Part shown: positions 12,871-26,757 of the stretch, piece after piece
Numbering within the stretch: the stretch's first letter is position 1
How the letters are laid out: the number at the start of each line of letters is the position of its first letter
Assembly: GCF_014905175.1 (NCBI RefSeq)
Contig: NC_057790.1
Location: forward strand, 2,108,001 to 2,172,000
DNA length: 64,000 bases
Reading direction: 5' to 3'
Source: Aphidius gifuensis
Taxonomy: Eukaryota; Arthropoda; Insecta; Hymenoptera; Braconidae
Notes under the pieces: model-generated
Seen by the model: the letters and a program-made list of their open reading frames with translations, nothing else
Told to the model about the DNA's origin: nothing
Databases searched by the model: none
Position numbers and translations under genes: made by a program

Positions 12871-14339
12871 TGGTTTGTTTTGCAGGTTTATGAATTTTTT
12901 CTTTTGTTATTTTTGTAATTAAATATACTAATTTTTATAATTTTTTATTACTACTATTTAATAGCTATAAAAGCTTTAATTTTTTTTAATTTTGCAAGGA
13001 AGTTATTAATTATTTATATAGTCAAATAAAACATTAATTTGATTGTTGAATTTTTATTGTGTTTTCATTTTTTATTTTTGATAGAAAAAGTGGTGATTGT
13101 TTGCTATCACACAATTCGCAATAAAATAAATAAATTATAAAATATATGGAAAAATATTTAAAATGATTATTTGACACTTGTAATAATTGAAGCTATATCC
13201 ATGACCTTTTCGCGTATTTCACAAAGCAGCTATTATCGATAGATTTATGATCGCAGTGAATTATCTTCACCCAGTGTGTCTTCCGGCAAACGGCGGCACC
13301 CTTTGCGGTTCATGCAACACATATATGTGAATATACTATTTTTTATTTTATTTTATTTTTACATACTTTTACTTATTTTAAATCTACGCGGTTTTAAAAT
13401 CGAGTCACGTGAAACGCTTTTCCACGTGGTTTAACCACACAGTGTATATACACACACGATGTTGTATTGCAATATAATAGTAGGCGAGGTCGTGTTGTTG
13501 TTCCAAGACTATGTCGGATGAGTTTTGTCATCTGCAGATAATTGAGAATGACAAACGTTCCTGTATGGTATCGTGTCGGCTGCCTTGATCTCAACCCCAA
13601 CATCTGATTTTTATTTCTTTATTTTCTTTTTTTTTTTTTATCATTCAAAATTGTATAATTTCATTGAAATATATTTTTTTTCTAGATGGAAAATTATTTT
13701 TAAAAATCACTAAAGTTTTAACGTGCAATAGAGTGTTGATTGTTTTTTTTTTCCTTGATAATGATGACAAATTTATGAAAATTGTTGAAATAAATTTAGT
13801 CAATTTACCTGCAGCTCAGTAATATGCCCAAGTATAAAAAATATTTTCACAACAATGTAAAATGCAAATGATCAATGTCTGTATAGTGATTTTGTGTGTG
13901 AATAATCAACATATAACAGACACTGTGATATTATGAGATAGAAATTATTATTACGAGCGTGGGATGATTTTCCAACATGTATTTACGCCATGATGTGATT
14001 AATCGAGCTATCCACAAAAAAAAAAAAATCATAATACATCCTCAATATAAATTTTCATATACAACAGTTATAAACTCTCCTTTAAACTCCATATAGATAT
14101 TCCTCTTTTTTTCTTTTTGAACCTTTCAATAAACACATATAAAATTGTTGACATAAAAACAAAGAAAATTTTTCAAATAAAAGAAAAAGAAATTACAAAC
14201 TTCAAAGAATATATATATAGTTAAGGAATTTCATGTGATTTGAATAACCTTAATTAGCTATTTGTATTCGAAAAATGATAAAAAAATAAAATAAAATAAA
14301 ATACAAATAGAGAATGAAATCAAGAAGTCGATAGATTTG
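12871..14339. other. AT-rich non-coding sequence with one GC-richer patch
   Basis: 12871-13190 and 13615-14339 are AT-rich with T and A runs and show nothing gene-like. About 13190-13610 is GC-richer (CGGCAAACGGCGGCACCC near 13285; CACGTG words near 13406 and 13423) and open on the minus strand at 13394-13603. The translation has no family resemblance. It may be regulatory DNA or a fragment of an old repeat. Confidence 0.5.
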
Positions 14340-15000
14340 CAATTCTCGAGTAAATGTGTCTCTTGCAGTTGTAAACGTTCTAATCTTGGAGCAATTCTCG
14401 TGTGCACTCGATCCACAAATTATTCGTCGTGTTAACGGGTGTATTTCTGCGCCTAGTATTAACTCAAGAAGTAACTCGGTATATCTTAACATATATATAT
14501 ATTGTATGGTAAAAACCATCGACATCTTCTTTTCACGCTCTGTATTTTCTTACGTTCCAAGAACGCGTTCAAAGATATCTCTCGTCTTCTTGAATGTCTC
14601 TAGTCTCGTATGCCACGATCAGTGTAGTCGTTCAGCACAGTGTCTTTACTTGTTGTTTTTTTTGTTTTTTTTTTTTCTTAGTTATACTGAATTCAAACAA
14701 GCTGCACACTATATGTAAAAAAACCAGCACGTGTTTGGTTACTGTCCATATAAATGCCTGTATATCTGCAAATGGAATGAAACTTGAAATGAGAGGAACA
14801 CAGCGAAGAAACAAATCTACGAAGGGGGTATATATGTATAAAAATAAACATTTATAAGATGAAGAATGAAATTGTGGTTTGTATGAGAGAGTCAGAGAGG
14901 AAGAGGTCATCTGAGGGTTCCAGTTAAGGGGCACTCTCGTTTGTTTCTCGTTTCAAGTCACATCGGCTCCGTGCAGCCGTGAAACGAGTAGGTCGTGCCT
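14340..15000. other. GC-elevated island, unassigned
   Basis: Higher GC than its flanks, with overlapping open frames on both strands (plus 14356-14718, minus 14632-14934). Translations become Phe/Lys-rich where they cross T or A runs and show no known domain. The right end carries the strong stem-loop listed at 14947-14988. A conserved intergenic or intronic element, or an untranslated exon, is possible. Confidence 0.3.
14947..14988. repeat. Two-stage perfect inverted repeat (stem-loop)
   Basis: CTCGTTTCA (14947-14955) is the exact complement of TGAAACGAG (14980-14988). Inside it, CGGCT (14964-14968) pairs with AGCCG (14975-14979) around a 6-nt loop. An 8-nt one-sided bulge separates the two stems. 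It could be an RNA structure or a pair of facing factor-binding sites. Confidence 0.6.
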
Positions 15001-17414
15001 TCGTACTACCTTTTTTTAACTAATTTTTTTTATTTTTTGTTTTTTATTATTTATACTATCTTCAATCTTTCACCGTCCACCTGTATTCCTCGTATTGTCA
15101 GGCGAATGGACTCACTGCTGCAGTGCATATACATATATACACCGTGAGAATTAACGAGACTTGTGAATGTAAATCGTTGTCACACATATCAAATGTAAAC
15201 AGATGAGCTTTTTTTTTTTTTTTCATTAAAAACTTGATTTTTTGAAAAAGTTTTCTTGTTTTTTTTGGTATTGTGTTTCCTGGTTCATCACTGTGATGAC
15301 AAGAAATAACGTCAAGAAAAAAGAAGGAAAAATAATAAGAAACTGGAAAAAAAAAAAAAAAATGAGTTCACTTGAGTGAGAGACAGAAAATGAAGGAAAT
15401 AATATCATTTGCTGGACACGTTTTGACTTGATGAGAGTAAACCCACGGTATGAAAAGTGATTATGATGTGCCCCACCGGTAACTTCGTGATACTGCTCAA
15501 TCTTCTTGTGTATATGCTAAAAATGTAGATGGGTTTTAAAAAGTTTGATGACCGAGAAGAGATTCTTGAAAGTAGCCATGATTCATTTTACTTTATTTAT
15601 TTAATTTTTTTTTTCTTTTTATTTTATATTCTGTAATCTAGAGCCATCATGATTAAATCTGGTAAAGTTGAAAGTAGAAATGTACATATAATGTAAGGTG
15701 TATAATTATAGAAATGATTCTTGCGTTGGTTTTTTTTTCTTTTTTCTTTTTTTTCTATACAGAGATAGTTTATTACCAAATACTTGCGACATTAAAAGAA
15801 ATATATATAGGATATATCTTCATAGCTCAGGGCCAATAAATATAAAATATGTTAGTTTCATATATTTAAAAAGAAAGGAGACAATCTTTTATTACAACTT
15901 TATCTGTCATCTACATGTCTTGGACAATGGAAGAGACCTACAACGATAATCGTAAAAGAGATGTTAAAGAAATATGTAGTATAAATTTTTTTTTGTTATA
16001 ATAAACTTGTGGTTATATTTTAATCCAAACAACACAAGTGTTCTAGAAAGAAACAAAAAAATTAATCGACATTTTTTCATGATACCACATACACTCTCAT
16101 ACATAAAGTAAAGAAAAAAAAAAAAATTAATATACAACTCTTCAACAAGGTGAAAGCAGAACATAGTTGAATAGTTTTTCACATGATGAACGACTTTTCA
16201 ATTTTCAATTAGGGTCAACCACATAATATACATAAAAAAAAAAAAACAAAAAAAAAACAAACGCACCTGCCTTGACTTTTGATTTCAAATATAATTTTTT
16301 TCTTTAAACTTAATTTTTTTTTATTTACAATCTGTGCTCATGCAACAGTAAGCATTCATATAAATATTAAATATATATATATAAATATATTCGAAGAAGA
16401 AACAACCGCGCCCATGAACGCGACAGCCCGTTAAGCCCACTTCGCCCTCCGCCCCGTTGTGATATCATCAACAAATGCAAAACAGAAGGTAAAACCAAGA
16501 AATACAAGACAGTGCTTTATAAATATATATATGTTTGATATTTTCTCTCTCACTCTCTCTCTTATTATTATTATATTTTTACTTTGTTTTTATTTATTTA
16601 TTTATATTTTTTAATATTGAGCATAGCTTGAGGGATATATTCTTTCTTGACTCTCCATTCCTGTTGTTATTTTATTTATTTATTTTTCATCTTTATCCAG
16701 TTTTGGTGTGCGTGATGTTACTTGTGCTTCTGAGCTGACTGCTGAATGCTTCTGCTGTGCTTGCACTTCATGGCCCTCACATGAAATTATATATACCCTC
16801 GCACTTTTTAACTCTCACATACATTGAGAATAAGTCACTTTGTGTGCCAATGAATCGATTGAGATACCGTTGAATTCAGACTCATCAGGGATTTATGACT
16901 TTTAGCCCTAGAGTTATATGACCTGAAGACATGCTCATTTTATTCATTTGCAGTTTGATATGTGCAATCTTTTTATCTTGATTTTATTTTGGTTTTTTTG
17001 TGTCTATGATTCAATCAAGATTGACTTGTTCTTCCAATCACACTCGATTAATGATAAATCATTTTTTTTAAATTCTTATTACCATTTTATAAATTGATAA
17101 AAATGATAAATATATAAACCACAAAGTTTCGATGATAATCAAAATAACAAAGGTCATTGAATATACTTGAAATAATCGTCAAATAAAATATTCCATCGTT
17201 TAAGTATATAAAAAGAGGAAAAATAAATTTTGAAAAAAAAAAAAAAATCACTACATCCTTTTCTGACGAGTTACTTTCCGGCTCGTGCTCACTCATCCAA
17301 CACTTATTCGTGATGAAGCAAACGTGACGATCGTCATCTTTCTAGATCACCCTTACTTCCCTATTTTATTTTTTTTATTTTTTCATATAATATAATATTA
17401 AATATATATATACA
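15001..17414. other. AT-rich non-coding sequence
   Basis: Poly(T)/poly(A) tracts (15208-15224, 15347-15361, 16232-16256) and simple sequence, including a CT-rich microsatellite near 16543-16562. A compact GC-rich patch sits at about 16408-16460 (CGCGCCC, GCCCACTTCGCCCTCCGCCCC). No gene can be supported. Confidence 0.6.
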
Positions 17415-17573
17415 ATGGTACATCATGTAGTGTGGTTTAGACCGTACCTCGAATACCAAGTACTGATGATGTTTGATGATGGGAATATGCACAGTACGTG
17501 TGGAATGGGCAAGTCAGGAAACGAGGGCACTCGAGGATGTCAAAATGATACAGTCAAAGGCCTACTTTATTAA
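17415..17573 (+). CDS. Candidate small ORF, 52 residues, unknown
   Basis: An ATG at 17415 in good context (ACAATGG) opens a 52-codon frame ending TAA at 17571-17573. It spans most of a GC-richer island (about 17400-17640). Composition is balanced rather than Lys/Asn/Phe/Ile-rich as expected of translated AT-rich junk. It has no signal peptide, long hydrophobic stretch or recognisable motif, and includes two Cys. In an island of this GC content a frame of this length is not rare by chance, so this is a lead only. A short real gene, an exon read past its true end, or non-coding DNA are all possible. Confidence 0.2.
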   Translation: MVHHVVWFRPYLEYQVLMMFDDGNMHSTCGMGKSGNEGTRGCQNDTVKGLLY

Positions 17574-20500
17574 TAGGAACAGTTGAATGTCTGTCACGCC
17601 AGGTTGATAATATTTCACTACATTGGTCAACGCCCAACATTTTTTTAAAATCTTTTTTTTCTTCTATCATATTTTTTTAAATAAACATCTCAATTTTTTG
17701 CTTTGCTTGATATAATAATATATCTATTATTTGTAATACATGATGTTAATGAATATCATAAATCATTATGATTTTAAATATCCATTCATTCAGATGAATG
17801 ACTGTCCGACAATTGCAACAATTTATTTAAATATAAAGACACTTTGAATATTATACGATAAGAGTATTTTTGCGGATGAGCTGGTGCTGTTGTCCATGAC
17901 GATTGACGATTGACGATGGCACACCTATACATGAAATATATTAAATACATTTCATAATAACATCGAAGGATGTCCGTTGACGTACCCTCAATTATTCAAG
18001 TGTCTATAGACACTTATGAATATTACAAGTGGCCTCGAGTGCAAAAAATCTACCTGATCATATGTCAGCTCACGCATCATATTTAATTTTAGAATCAAAG
18101 ATATTTATTTCAACTATCATCATGATCATCATGTTGAATGTCTTTTTCAAATATACATATACTATGTGTACTATACAATTAAATGAAATATTTATTTATA
18201 AATATTTAAATAATTTACATGCGGAGAAAAAAAAAAAAGTAAATAAATAAAATAATTTAGTGTGTATTGCTTGTGGCAAAATTGTTGAATTTTTATCGCA
18301 GCAATGTGACTATAAGTTTCGGATCATTTCAGAGAGCACTCCATTGAAAAATAAAAAATAAATATATATATAGCAGTGCGGTTTGGAGCCGCATGGTTCA
18401 TGTCGCCGGTATCTTTGTCGGCATAGCCGGTTCTTCATCATCATTTTGCCGATATACAATATAAAAGACTAAGAAAATCAAGAAGCCTGAATGAAAGACG
18501 AAGCGCATATGGGTATGTGGATATCAAATACACACGATTAACGTATATTTTGTTAATTTTTGATGTACCTGCCCTGAATCTTCACAGTCACAACCTGCTG
18601 GTAATAAAAAAATAAAATAAAAAAACCTTAAATATTTCATGATATTAATGAACGCATCAATTTAACCAACAAACAAGATAATAAACATCTTTTCAAAGCA
18701 CATGTTACTCACGTTTTATTTATTTTTATATTTTATTTAAATTTATTATTATTATTTACTTTTTTTTAATTTCATTCAAATGTTAAGCAAAGTTTCTGTA
18801 CAACATATCATGAAATTTCGGTTGCTATTGAGGACACTGATTGCCAAGATGTTGTCAAATAAAATACCAGTTATTAATCGTGAATTGCATATCAGTAACC
18901 AGTAGCTGATTGTATCGAATTTCAAGCAAGCATGGCCTCCATTTGGCATGTTTATTTATCGGTAACACTTAATTTATTTATTTTCATTTTATACAATTTC
19001 GAATTAAAAATATCAAAATGACACTTTATATAATTTCCAATATAATTTTTTGAATATACAATTTAATATCCATAGAAAATAAATTTAAGAAAAATAAAAA
19101 AATCAATCAAAATTAACTATAAAAATATTTGGACAATGATATTGATATTTTTCTTATTTTTCTATATATAGAAGACAAATGAATAATATAATATTTGCCA
19201 AGTGTACTTAGACAATAAGTGGTGGTGTCTTGTGTTCATGAATAATATACGTTTTAAACAAAAGCACATTGATCATATGGCCAAGTCGGCATCTTGGATA
19301 AGTTTAAGCACATGATATTATTTATATTATTTATATTATTAAATATAAAAAATAAAATAAAAAATACTGATCGGGTGCCGGTCATCTTCTTTCTATAAAA
19401 CGACAACACACAGCGTTGCTTTCAGGGTGGTCTTTTCATGGCTGGCACATACTGGACAAACGGCGACAACACGAGCAAGTTCTTCAGCATGTGCATTTGA
19501 ATCATATGTATATATAATACTTACCAACTGTGTGTGCAACCAACGACGTCATAAACAAATGGCTGACATATTAGAACTAGAAAAAAAAAATGAATTATAA
19601 TATAAAAAAAAAATGATATTATGTTTTGATGCATATATTGGTGTCTGTTAAATAACAAACACTGAGGGGTAGAAAAACATGAAAAGATAATAAAAAAAAT
19701 AGTTCATAAGTCCACCAAGTTAATGCGGTATCCTTTTATGAAACTTGATATTTAAAAAAAAAGCTATATAGTGTCTCTCTTGTGTCAACTACTCCACCCA
19801 CACAACGTTTATAACCCGTCGAGATAACACAACAATAATTCAAATATATTTCACGATATAGACGTGCGCGTGCACCACATCAGCATCAACATATTGACAT
19901 ATTAGTCACGCGGTAATATTCAATGTTGATATACATTTTAAATTATATATTAATTTATTAAGCTAGAAGATCTAGCGATTGCTCTATGTATATATTGACT
20001 ATGGCGCCAAATTAAATTTGTTAAATATATTTAGCTTCTGCATATATTATTGTAATATTTAACACAGATTAAATAAATAATACTTGATTCTTGGTTATAT
20101 TAAGACAAGTAATTTATTTTTTATTAAATAACTAAATAATAATAGAGCAAAATAGAGAAAACAATATTTACTTTCTATGTTTTGTTAACTAACAATGAAT
20201 AATTGTTTAACAACATTTAAAAATTATTATTATGCAAGTTAATTTTTATGGAAGACAATGTAAATGCGCATTTAAACTTTCATTTGTATCAATATATTTT
20301 TTATTATATTTTTTTAGGTCTCTTTCAACGATCATTAACATATCAACTTTCAGCTTTTAAAATTTATTTCGACGTATGTTTTGTCAATTCATCATAATTA
20401 TTATATTTTTAATTTATCATTATTTATTTGCTGATAAATATCTGGTAGATAAAGCTATTTGATAAATAGACCACCCTAATAAATTATTTTTTTTTTTGTC

Positions 20501-22388
20501 AATGAGGGTTAAACACAAGAAGTAATTAAATACTGTCATGTACAACTGGCGTGACTCGTGATCATATAGTAATGTCAGAAGTAACAACTTTCATCGACTA
20601 CATGCTGATGTTGAAGATCGCTTGAACCACCATGAATTCTGATTATTGATTCACTGCAATGATATAATTTTATCTGTCTTTATTTTAAATCAAATATTAA
20701 AAGCCATTTCTGATAAATTTTATCATTATTTAATTTTTTTTTTAAATTTCTTTAAAAGATTATTTATATATTTAAAAAAAAAATATTTGCAATACTCTGG
20801 TACACTAAATTATCAAGTGTAATTCAATGAAACTGACTATGTAATGACATGAGAAAAATAATAAAAAATAAATTGAATAAGTATAAAGAAGTAAGAATAA
20901 AATGGAGTCAAGATAGTTCCTCGACTTGTCTTATACTCTTCAGTGCATATAGCTATTCAAATATATACACTAGGTTTGCGTGCGTGTATTGACTATCGCG
21001 TGTGACAACGAGAAAATAACACGCGCGTCGAAAGATCTCCACTCTATTTCGAGCAGGTTGCTTATATATATATGTATATCTGTATCCATGAAGTGAATTT
21101 TATGCACTGGATTGGTATGCCGCGCCTTTAGTCAACGATACGCAATTTTACTTGCAAGTATAGTGAATATAAACATTCATTATTCTTTTATTTTTCATCT
21201 CATTTTCAACATTTATTCCTATTAAACTTATTTTTCCACAATATATTTTAGTTTCCTTGAATATATTTTTTATTTATATTTATTTTGCTATTATATGTTA
21301 AAGTCGGTTTGGTGAATCTTACAAGTGGTGATGATCAAAAGATAGGAAAATGTATATATTCTTCTTGTGTTGCACGATTTATGTCAACGCCACACAGTTG
21401 AGCCAAAAGATTCAAGACCTGTCCACAACATCTTCTGTACAATCGGACTAATTTTCTCGTCGTTCAATATACACATGCTTTGAACTTATAGTACTACTAT
21501 AACTTTAGATACTGTATTCAATTGGATGGGTAGTTCAAGGTATATTTTAACTTTGCTGACTTCATTCGATTTGTGTTTTTTTTTTTTTTTCACCTTTTAT
21601 ATATTTCTCTCGCGTACAGCACAATTACCTGACATCTGTAGAGGAACACCGATCAGAGGTAAACTGGCAATGATAAAATATAAAAAGTAAGGAAAATAAA
21701 TTTTTTTTTTTTTAAATCTGGAGAGTGTACTCGTGCTGGAATTCACTGCAACGACTAAACCGATTTATTTATCAGATTTGTCCACATAATGATGCTGAAA
21801 TTCTTTCCGTTATTCGGATGGGATTTAAATGGAGTAATCGACAATTTAGATAATTAGTGGAGTATTAAAAAGTTGTATTGATTGAAAGTTGAAAGATAAG
21901 TTTTATTGGACCACTTTTATTATGCTAATTAAATTGTATTTCTTGATAAGAAATGGAAAAAAATTATTTTCCCTTTTTTTACTGAAAATATTGGATATGT
22001 TTTATATATTTTTACTCGTTTTTTCATCATTGGAAATCAGCATATGGAGATTTAAAGTTTTTTTTTTTTCATATAAAATTACATTCTGTGCACATCATTT
22101 AATTTTATCAGACATATATTGAAGAAGTCAGTTAATATAATCTAAAATTGACTTGGGTGATCCAATACAACATCATAAAAGACAACAAAATCTTGATTTT
22201 ATCACTTAAATAATCATCACGATTATTGGATTTAAATTGAAGCGACAATTTTGCCAATGAAATTCTCAACTTTTATTATTATTATTGGTATTTATTTATT
22301 TATTTATTTTTTATTCAACACTGATATATGTTGTTCATTGACCAGACCAATTGCAATACTTTTTTATTATTTTTATTTATTTTTTATT
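17574..22388. other. AT-rich non-coding sequence
   Basis: No gene supported. Patches with more GC: 18370-18440 (GTGCGGTTTGGAGCCGCATGG), 19370-19560, 20510-20640 and 20920-21130 (ACACGCGCGTCG). A short palindrome GCTAGAAGATCTAGC lies near 19962-19976. Open frames at 18029-18250 and 21889-22122 are Phe/Ile/Lys-rich, as expected of chance frames. Confidence 0.6.
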
Positions 22389-22508
22389 TTATCCACAAGC
22401 AAGATTTAAAGCGTGAAAACTTGTTCGACATATAGTATGGCAACCACATCGTTTGCCAAGATTCTTCCATCTTTTCCTCGGTTCATTCACACAATTTATA
22501 CCAACATC
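22389..22508 (-). CDS. Candidate terminal exon with a Cys-rich peptide, unknown
   Basis: On the minus strand an acceptor-like AAATCAG|G at 22509/22508 opens 39 codons to TAA at 22391-22389. Codon content is balanced. The end reads RKRWKNLGKRCGCHTICRTS then ten residues to a last Cys, giving a C-x-C-x3-C-x10-C spacing preceded by a dibasic KR. The same frame is open further upstream (to about 22598) with one more Cys and an in-frame Met. A processed secreted peptide would look like this, but the spacing does not match insulin, defensin or any peptide family I can name. The acceptor lacks a good pyrimidine tract. It could easily be a chance frame. Confidence 0.18.
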   Translation of the reverse strand, partial: DVGINCVNEPRKRWKNLGKRCGCHTICRTSFHALNLACG

Positions 22509-25500
22509 CTGATTTATGATTTCACAAGTTTCAACGATATATATATATAGCATAACTATACTATCCGGTAATCTAAGACTATTGATAAGACTGGTCAAAT
22601 AAACTTGTGAATATCATGTCGTTATATCAAATGTTAAAAATTGGCGCCACTATATTTTTTTAAAATAAATAAATTAAAAATATAAAAACACACATGGTGC
22701 CCTTAATTATAATTTTTTATTATTAAATATATATTTTATCATCGTCATAATTAAATTTAATTATTAAAAAATATAATTAATATAGCAATAACTTGCAAGT
22801 CTCAGTAAAATTAAAAAAAAATAAAATATATATTTATTTTTTACTCCAGAAAATAAAAAATAAATTTAATAAATAAAATGATAAAGAAGACGACATGTAG
22901 ATACTAGCATTAAAAATGTTTATGAGAGACATAAATACAACATTGAGTAGGTCAATCCGACCGGTACCACATTTGTTCATATCCAACTTATAATAAAAAA
23001 TTACTTTTAAGAAGAAAAAGTTCTTGTGTAAAATAATGAGAATATGCGTGTTCTTATATACATACATATACATATATTATATAGTAAACCAATCACTGAG
23101 CTTTTTTTTTTTTTTTAAATAAAAAAAAAAAAAAAAAAACAAGTATCCCTATAAAAATCGTAACTTTATTAAGGAAATTTTTTTCCTTTTTTTTTTTTTA
23201 AACCAAAAAATGTTTACTTGGAAATTTTTTGAAACTGCAAATACATATATGAAAGAAAAAAAAAAAAAGAGGTAAAAATAAAATAAAAAAAATAACTTGT
23301 ACATTATATATTTCAATGATTCGCCTGAAGGGTACCACGGTGTGAACGTACTTTATTGATTTACCCCGATTTATCTTTTTCCGTCTTTAAATTTCTCCAT
23401 TCGTTTTGCTACTCTCCTTCAATTTAATACATACATATCGCCTTAACTTACATTTAATATATTCAATATGTACAAGTTTTTTCAAGGCGACAAATCTCAT
23501 TGGCCACAAATACCCTCACACAGCTTCAGGGGTATTACTCTTTTTTTCTTTTTTGTCCAGTGACGTATTTTCATGTTGATCATATAAGTGAGTTTGTTGT
23601 GCTGATTGTTGTCGGATTTTCATTATTTAATTTATACATATTTATTTAAACACTGATTGTCGTTGTATATGTTATATCAAAATGTATGGTTGTATATATA
23701 TTGAGGCTAATCATGGCTACCTTCAATCGTTTTGCATATTCAACAGATATACACACTTGAGGACTCATCTACTTTACATGTTACAGATATATGCATACCT
23801 GACAATATCTTGCTGGAAATTTTATTCAGTAACTCGATCAAGCTATATGTATGTGATACAACTTTAACAAGATGATTCCAGGTGAGCATGTATCGATTTG
23901 AAAATTCATTACTTGTCATATATACTAGTTTATTTAAACTCCAACTCGCTTTATCTTATTCGTACTTATTTTATTATTTTTTTTGTTTCGGATGATACTC
24001 GAGAGGGTTAATTAATTCACAATATCGGATGCTGAAGATTGTCTTTACAACAGCTGCTTTGAATTAAAAAAATATTTATATTCCTGATATACTCTTTGGT
24101 TATCTGATTTATCTTGATAACAGAAAAAAAATAAAAAAATTATTTCGATCGTATTCACGCCTATATTGCTATTGGCAATAATTCATGAAATTGAATATTT
24201 AACTGTATTTGATTTAAAAATAATAAAATTAAATCAGTTAATAATAAAAATTATAGATAAATAATAGAATTAAAAAATTTATTTGAGAATGTAACATTTA
24301 TCAAATGTTATGATGTCTGAAGATGGTGAAGTAGATTGAGCATGTGCTGACATCAACAACACTGCGTCATTTTAATATACAACATGCGTGAGAATAAAAT
24401 GGCAAATGTGTACGCACATTTATATGATAGTTCAAAATGGACATAGTCTCATATATCTGCATATACTGCAGCTATAGAATTAAAGATGCGGCTTGCAAGA
24501 CTCGTTGATCATGTCTTGCACGTCTACACAGTAGATTGATTTATCACACGCCACAAGACAGATTGCTGAGCGTGCCAAGCGCGGCGCTTGTCTTTCCTTC
24601 TCTAACTTTAATTCACAAGAGTTAAATGTATATATATATAAAACCATCTATGAGATGATAAAAAAATTTTCAAAAAAAAAGTAACGAGAATCTAAGAAAA
24701 ACTTGGTGAAAGAAAATACTGACATATACAAGAACTTAACTCTGTTTAAACACCAAGATGTTTACGCATCTCTTCATCCTCTTGATATATGTCCACCCAG
24801 CTTGTTTTTACATTTTTTTATTTTTATTTATTATATACACACATGTATAAATCATTTAAATTTTTATTTCAATTTTATGGATTTTAAAATAAGTGAAACA
24901 AATCTACATCTAGTCAGACACATCTGTTTCATATATTATATATATTTTTTTTTTCATCCTTTTAAATCCTTACAAAAATTGAAATATAATATCAAATTTT
25001 TTAAAAATATTTTCATCCTTAAAAGATACTTTTTTTTTTTGTTTACAGGATATTCACATAATTAAATACGCAGATTATAATACAGCAAGGAAAAGAGTTC
25101 AAGGAACTCTTGTTGTATCTAGACGCACGTGTTACACTTCAACAGCATCAAAGAGTTAACTATCCATACAGTTAAGCAACATGATCAACACAGTGAGGAT
25201 TGGTATTCAGAGTACCAAGTCCAGAGTATGCTTGTGTTACTGGGTGGCAAAAGGCACCGGTTGAAAAAAAAATAAAAATAAATATATAATAATAAACAGC
25301 AACACAACGTGGCAAGGTGAGCATATACAACAAGGGGGATAAGTAGAAGGCAACGTGTCCAGTACCTTTTTCAAATTGCCAGATAACAACTTGATAATGA
25401 ATCCATTGACCCATGGGGTATATAAACTGGTGAAGGTTTCTGGTCATTTTGCCACTTGGAGAGTTTAGATATACATATACATTGTATTAATGTCGTAATG

Positions 25501-26678
25501 CCATTTGGTATTTGGATCCTTGTCACATTGAAGGTGGCTTGAGTTTATATATATTATATACATTAAGAGTGGGGAATATAATGTGATCTTGGCTTTATAT
25601 AGCAAGTGAGTGTAGAGAAATGTGGGGATCATTATAGTGATTAATGCCGATTGTAGAATATGATAGCGCTGATTTATCGATGTCAACCAACAAACGTGAT
25701 TTGCGCACATTGTGGTGACGAGATAAATTGTCTGATGGTTATTTACTATTTATATTTAATATTTTTAATATACATTTATATATGATCATCAAACTTTAAT
25801 GACAATTGTTGAAATATTCTTACGTTTTTTTAATTTTTTATTATCATTTGAAATTTGAGTAGAGATATTTATTAAATATTATTTTATATATAGTATATTA
25901 TTTTAATTCAAGTATATATAATATATTAATAAAATACATTGTGGATCTTGTTACAATGAATTTTCTGTTATATAAACTTATAATGTTGACTTGTTTAGCT
26001 TAAACTATACCGCAACCGTTACAATATACTCTTGCACGAGTTACCAAGGTACCGACTGTATGATACCACTTATCTGTCTAGTAAAATTCAAACATAGCGT
26101 CGGCTAATGTATTCTAAATACGGTATAATTTATACTGAAAATAGAAAACAAAATAAATAAAAAAACCAGCAAAAAGATGCTTAAATGTTTTTGAGGTGTA
26201 TATAGCAATGAAAAAAATTAAAAATATATTAATGAAACTTTGTGAGGCTGTGTGATTGTTGAAGAATTCAAGTTAAATAAAACATACTGAGGCCGCCCAC
26301 CAAGCACAATTGAATGGCATCTTCGTGATTTCATTATCATTTTAATTTGTTAAATTGTTTTCTTTTAGTAAATAATATTATGATTTTTTTTTTCTGAGTT
26401 TGATGAAGACTTTTAAGGTGCTCAGGTTTAAAAATGAGATGTGTTCGTTATGGACACAACAGCAAAGAGGATATAATGATACTGGTTAATAGAATAATAA
26501 TATTTTATTTTAATATGTACAATATATATTTATTTTCATGTTGAGGCTACATGACTGTATACAGAAATGATGAACGAATGAAAATGACTTTTGCACGATT
26601 TTACATTTAAATATTAAAGATTATGTTGTTTATTTTTTTTTTCTTTTATTCACAATCAATTTATTATTTTTGTTTCAG
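22509..26678. other. AT-rich non-coding sequence
   Basis: Long poly(T) and poly(A) tracts at 23101-23140, 23185-23200 and 23260-23270. GC-richer patches at 24480-24600 and 25080-25450. The open minus-strand frame at 25172-25447 is partly non-AT but has no splice frame or known domain. Nothing else gene-like is seen. Confidence 0.6.
24576..24590. repeat. Perfect GC-rich palindrome
   Basis: CAAGCGC-G-GCGCTTG, seven pairs around one base, in a GC-richer patch (24480-24600). It is conspicuous because GCGC words are rare here. Confidence 0.6.
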
Positions 26679-26757
26679 GCTTTCTGTGAGCAACAACGGC
26701 AGCAACAACAGTAAATATATAAAAAGTAAATTATCAAAGTATCAAATTGGTTAATCG
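26679..26757 (+). other. Candidate non-coding exon (UTR or lncRNA)
   Basis: A strong acceptor (TTATTTTTGTTTCAG) ends at 26678, and a strong donor (AATCG|GTGAGT) follows at 26757/26758, defining a 79-nt exon on the plus strand. It contains a CAACAACGGCAGCAACAACAG run and a stop in every frame, so it would be untranslated. The next good acceptor on this strand is 1.1 kb downstream at 27855. A 5' UTR exon of an unseen gene or a lncRNA exon are the two likely readings. Confidence 0.35.

Noticed and set aside
25172..25447. 91-codon minus-strand frame
   Set aside because: Part is non-AT, but an internal A/T-rich tract codes Tyr/Ile/Phe runs and there is no acceptor or known domain.
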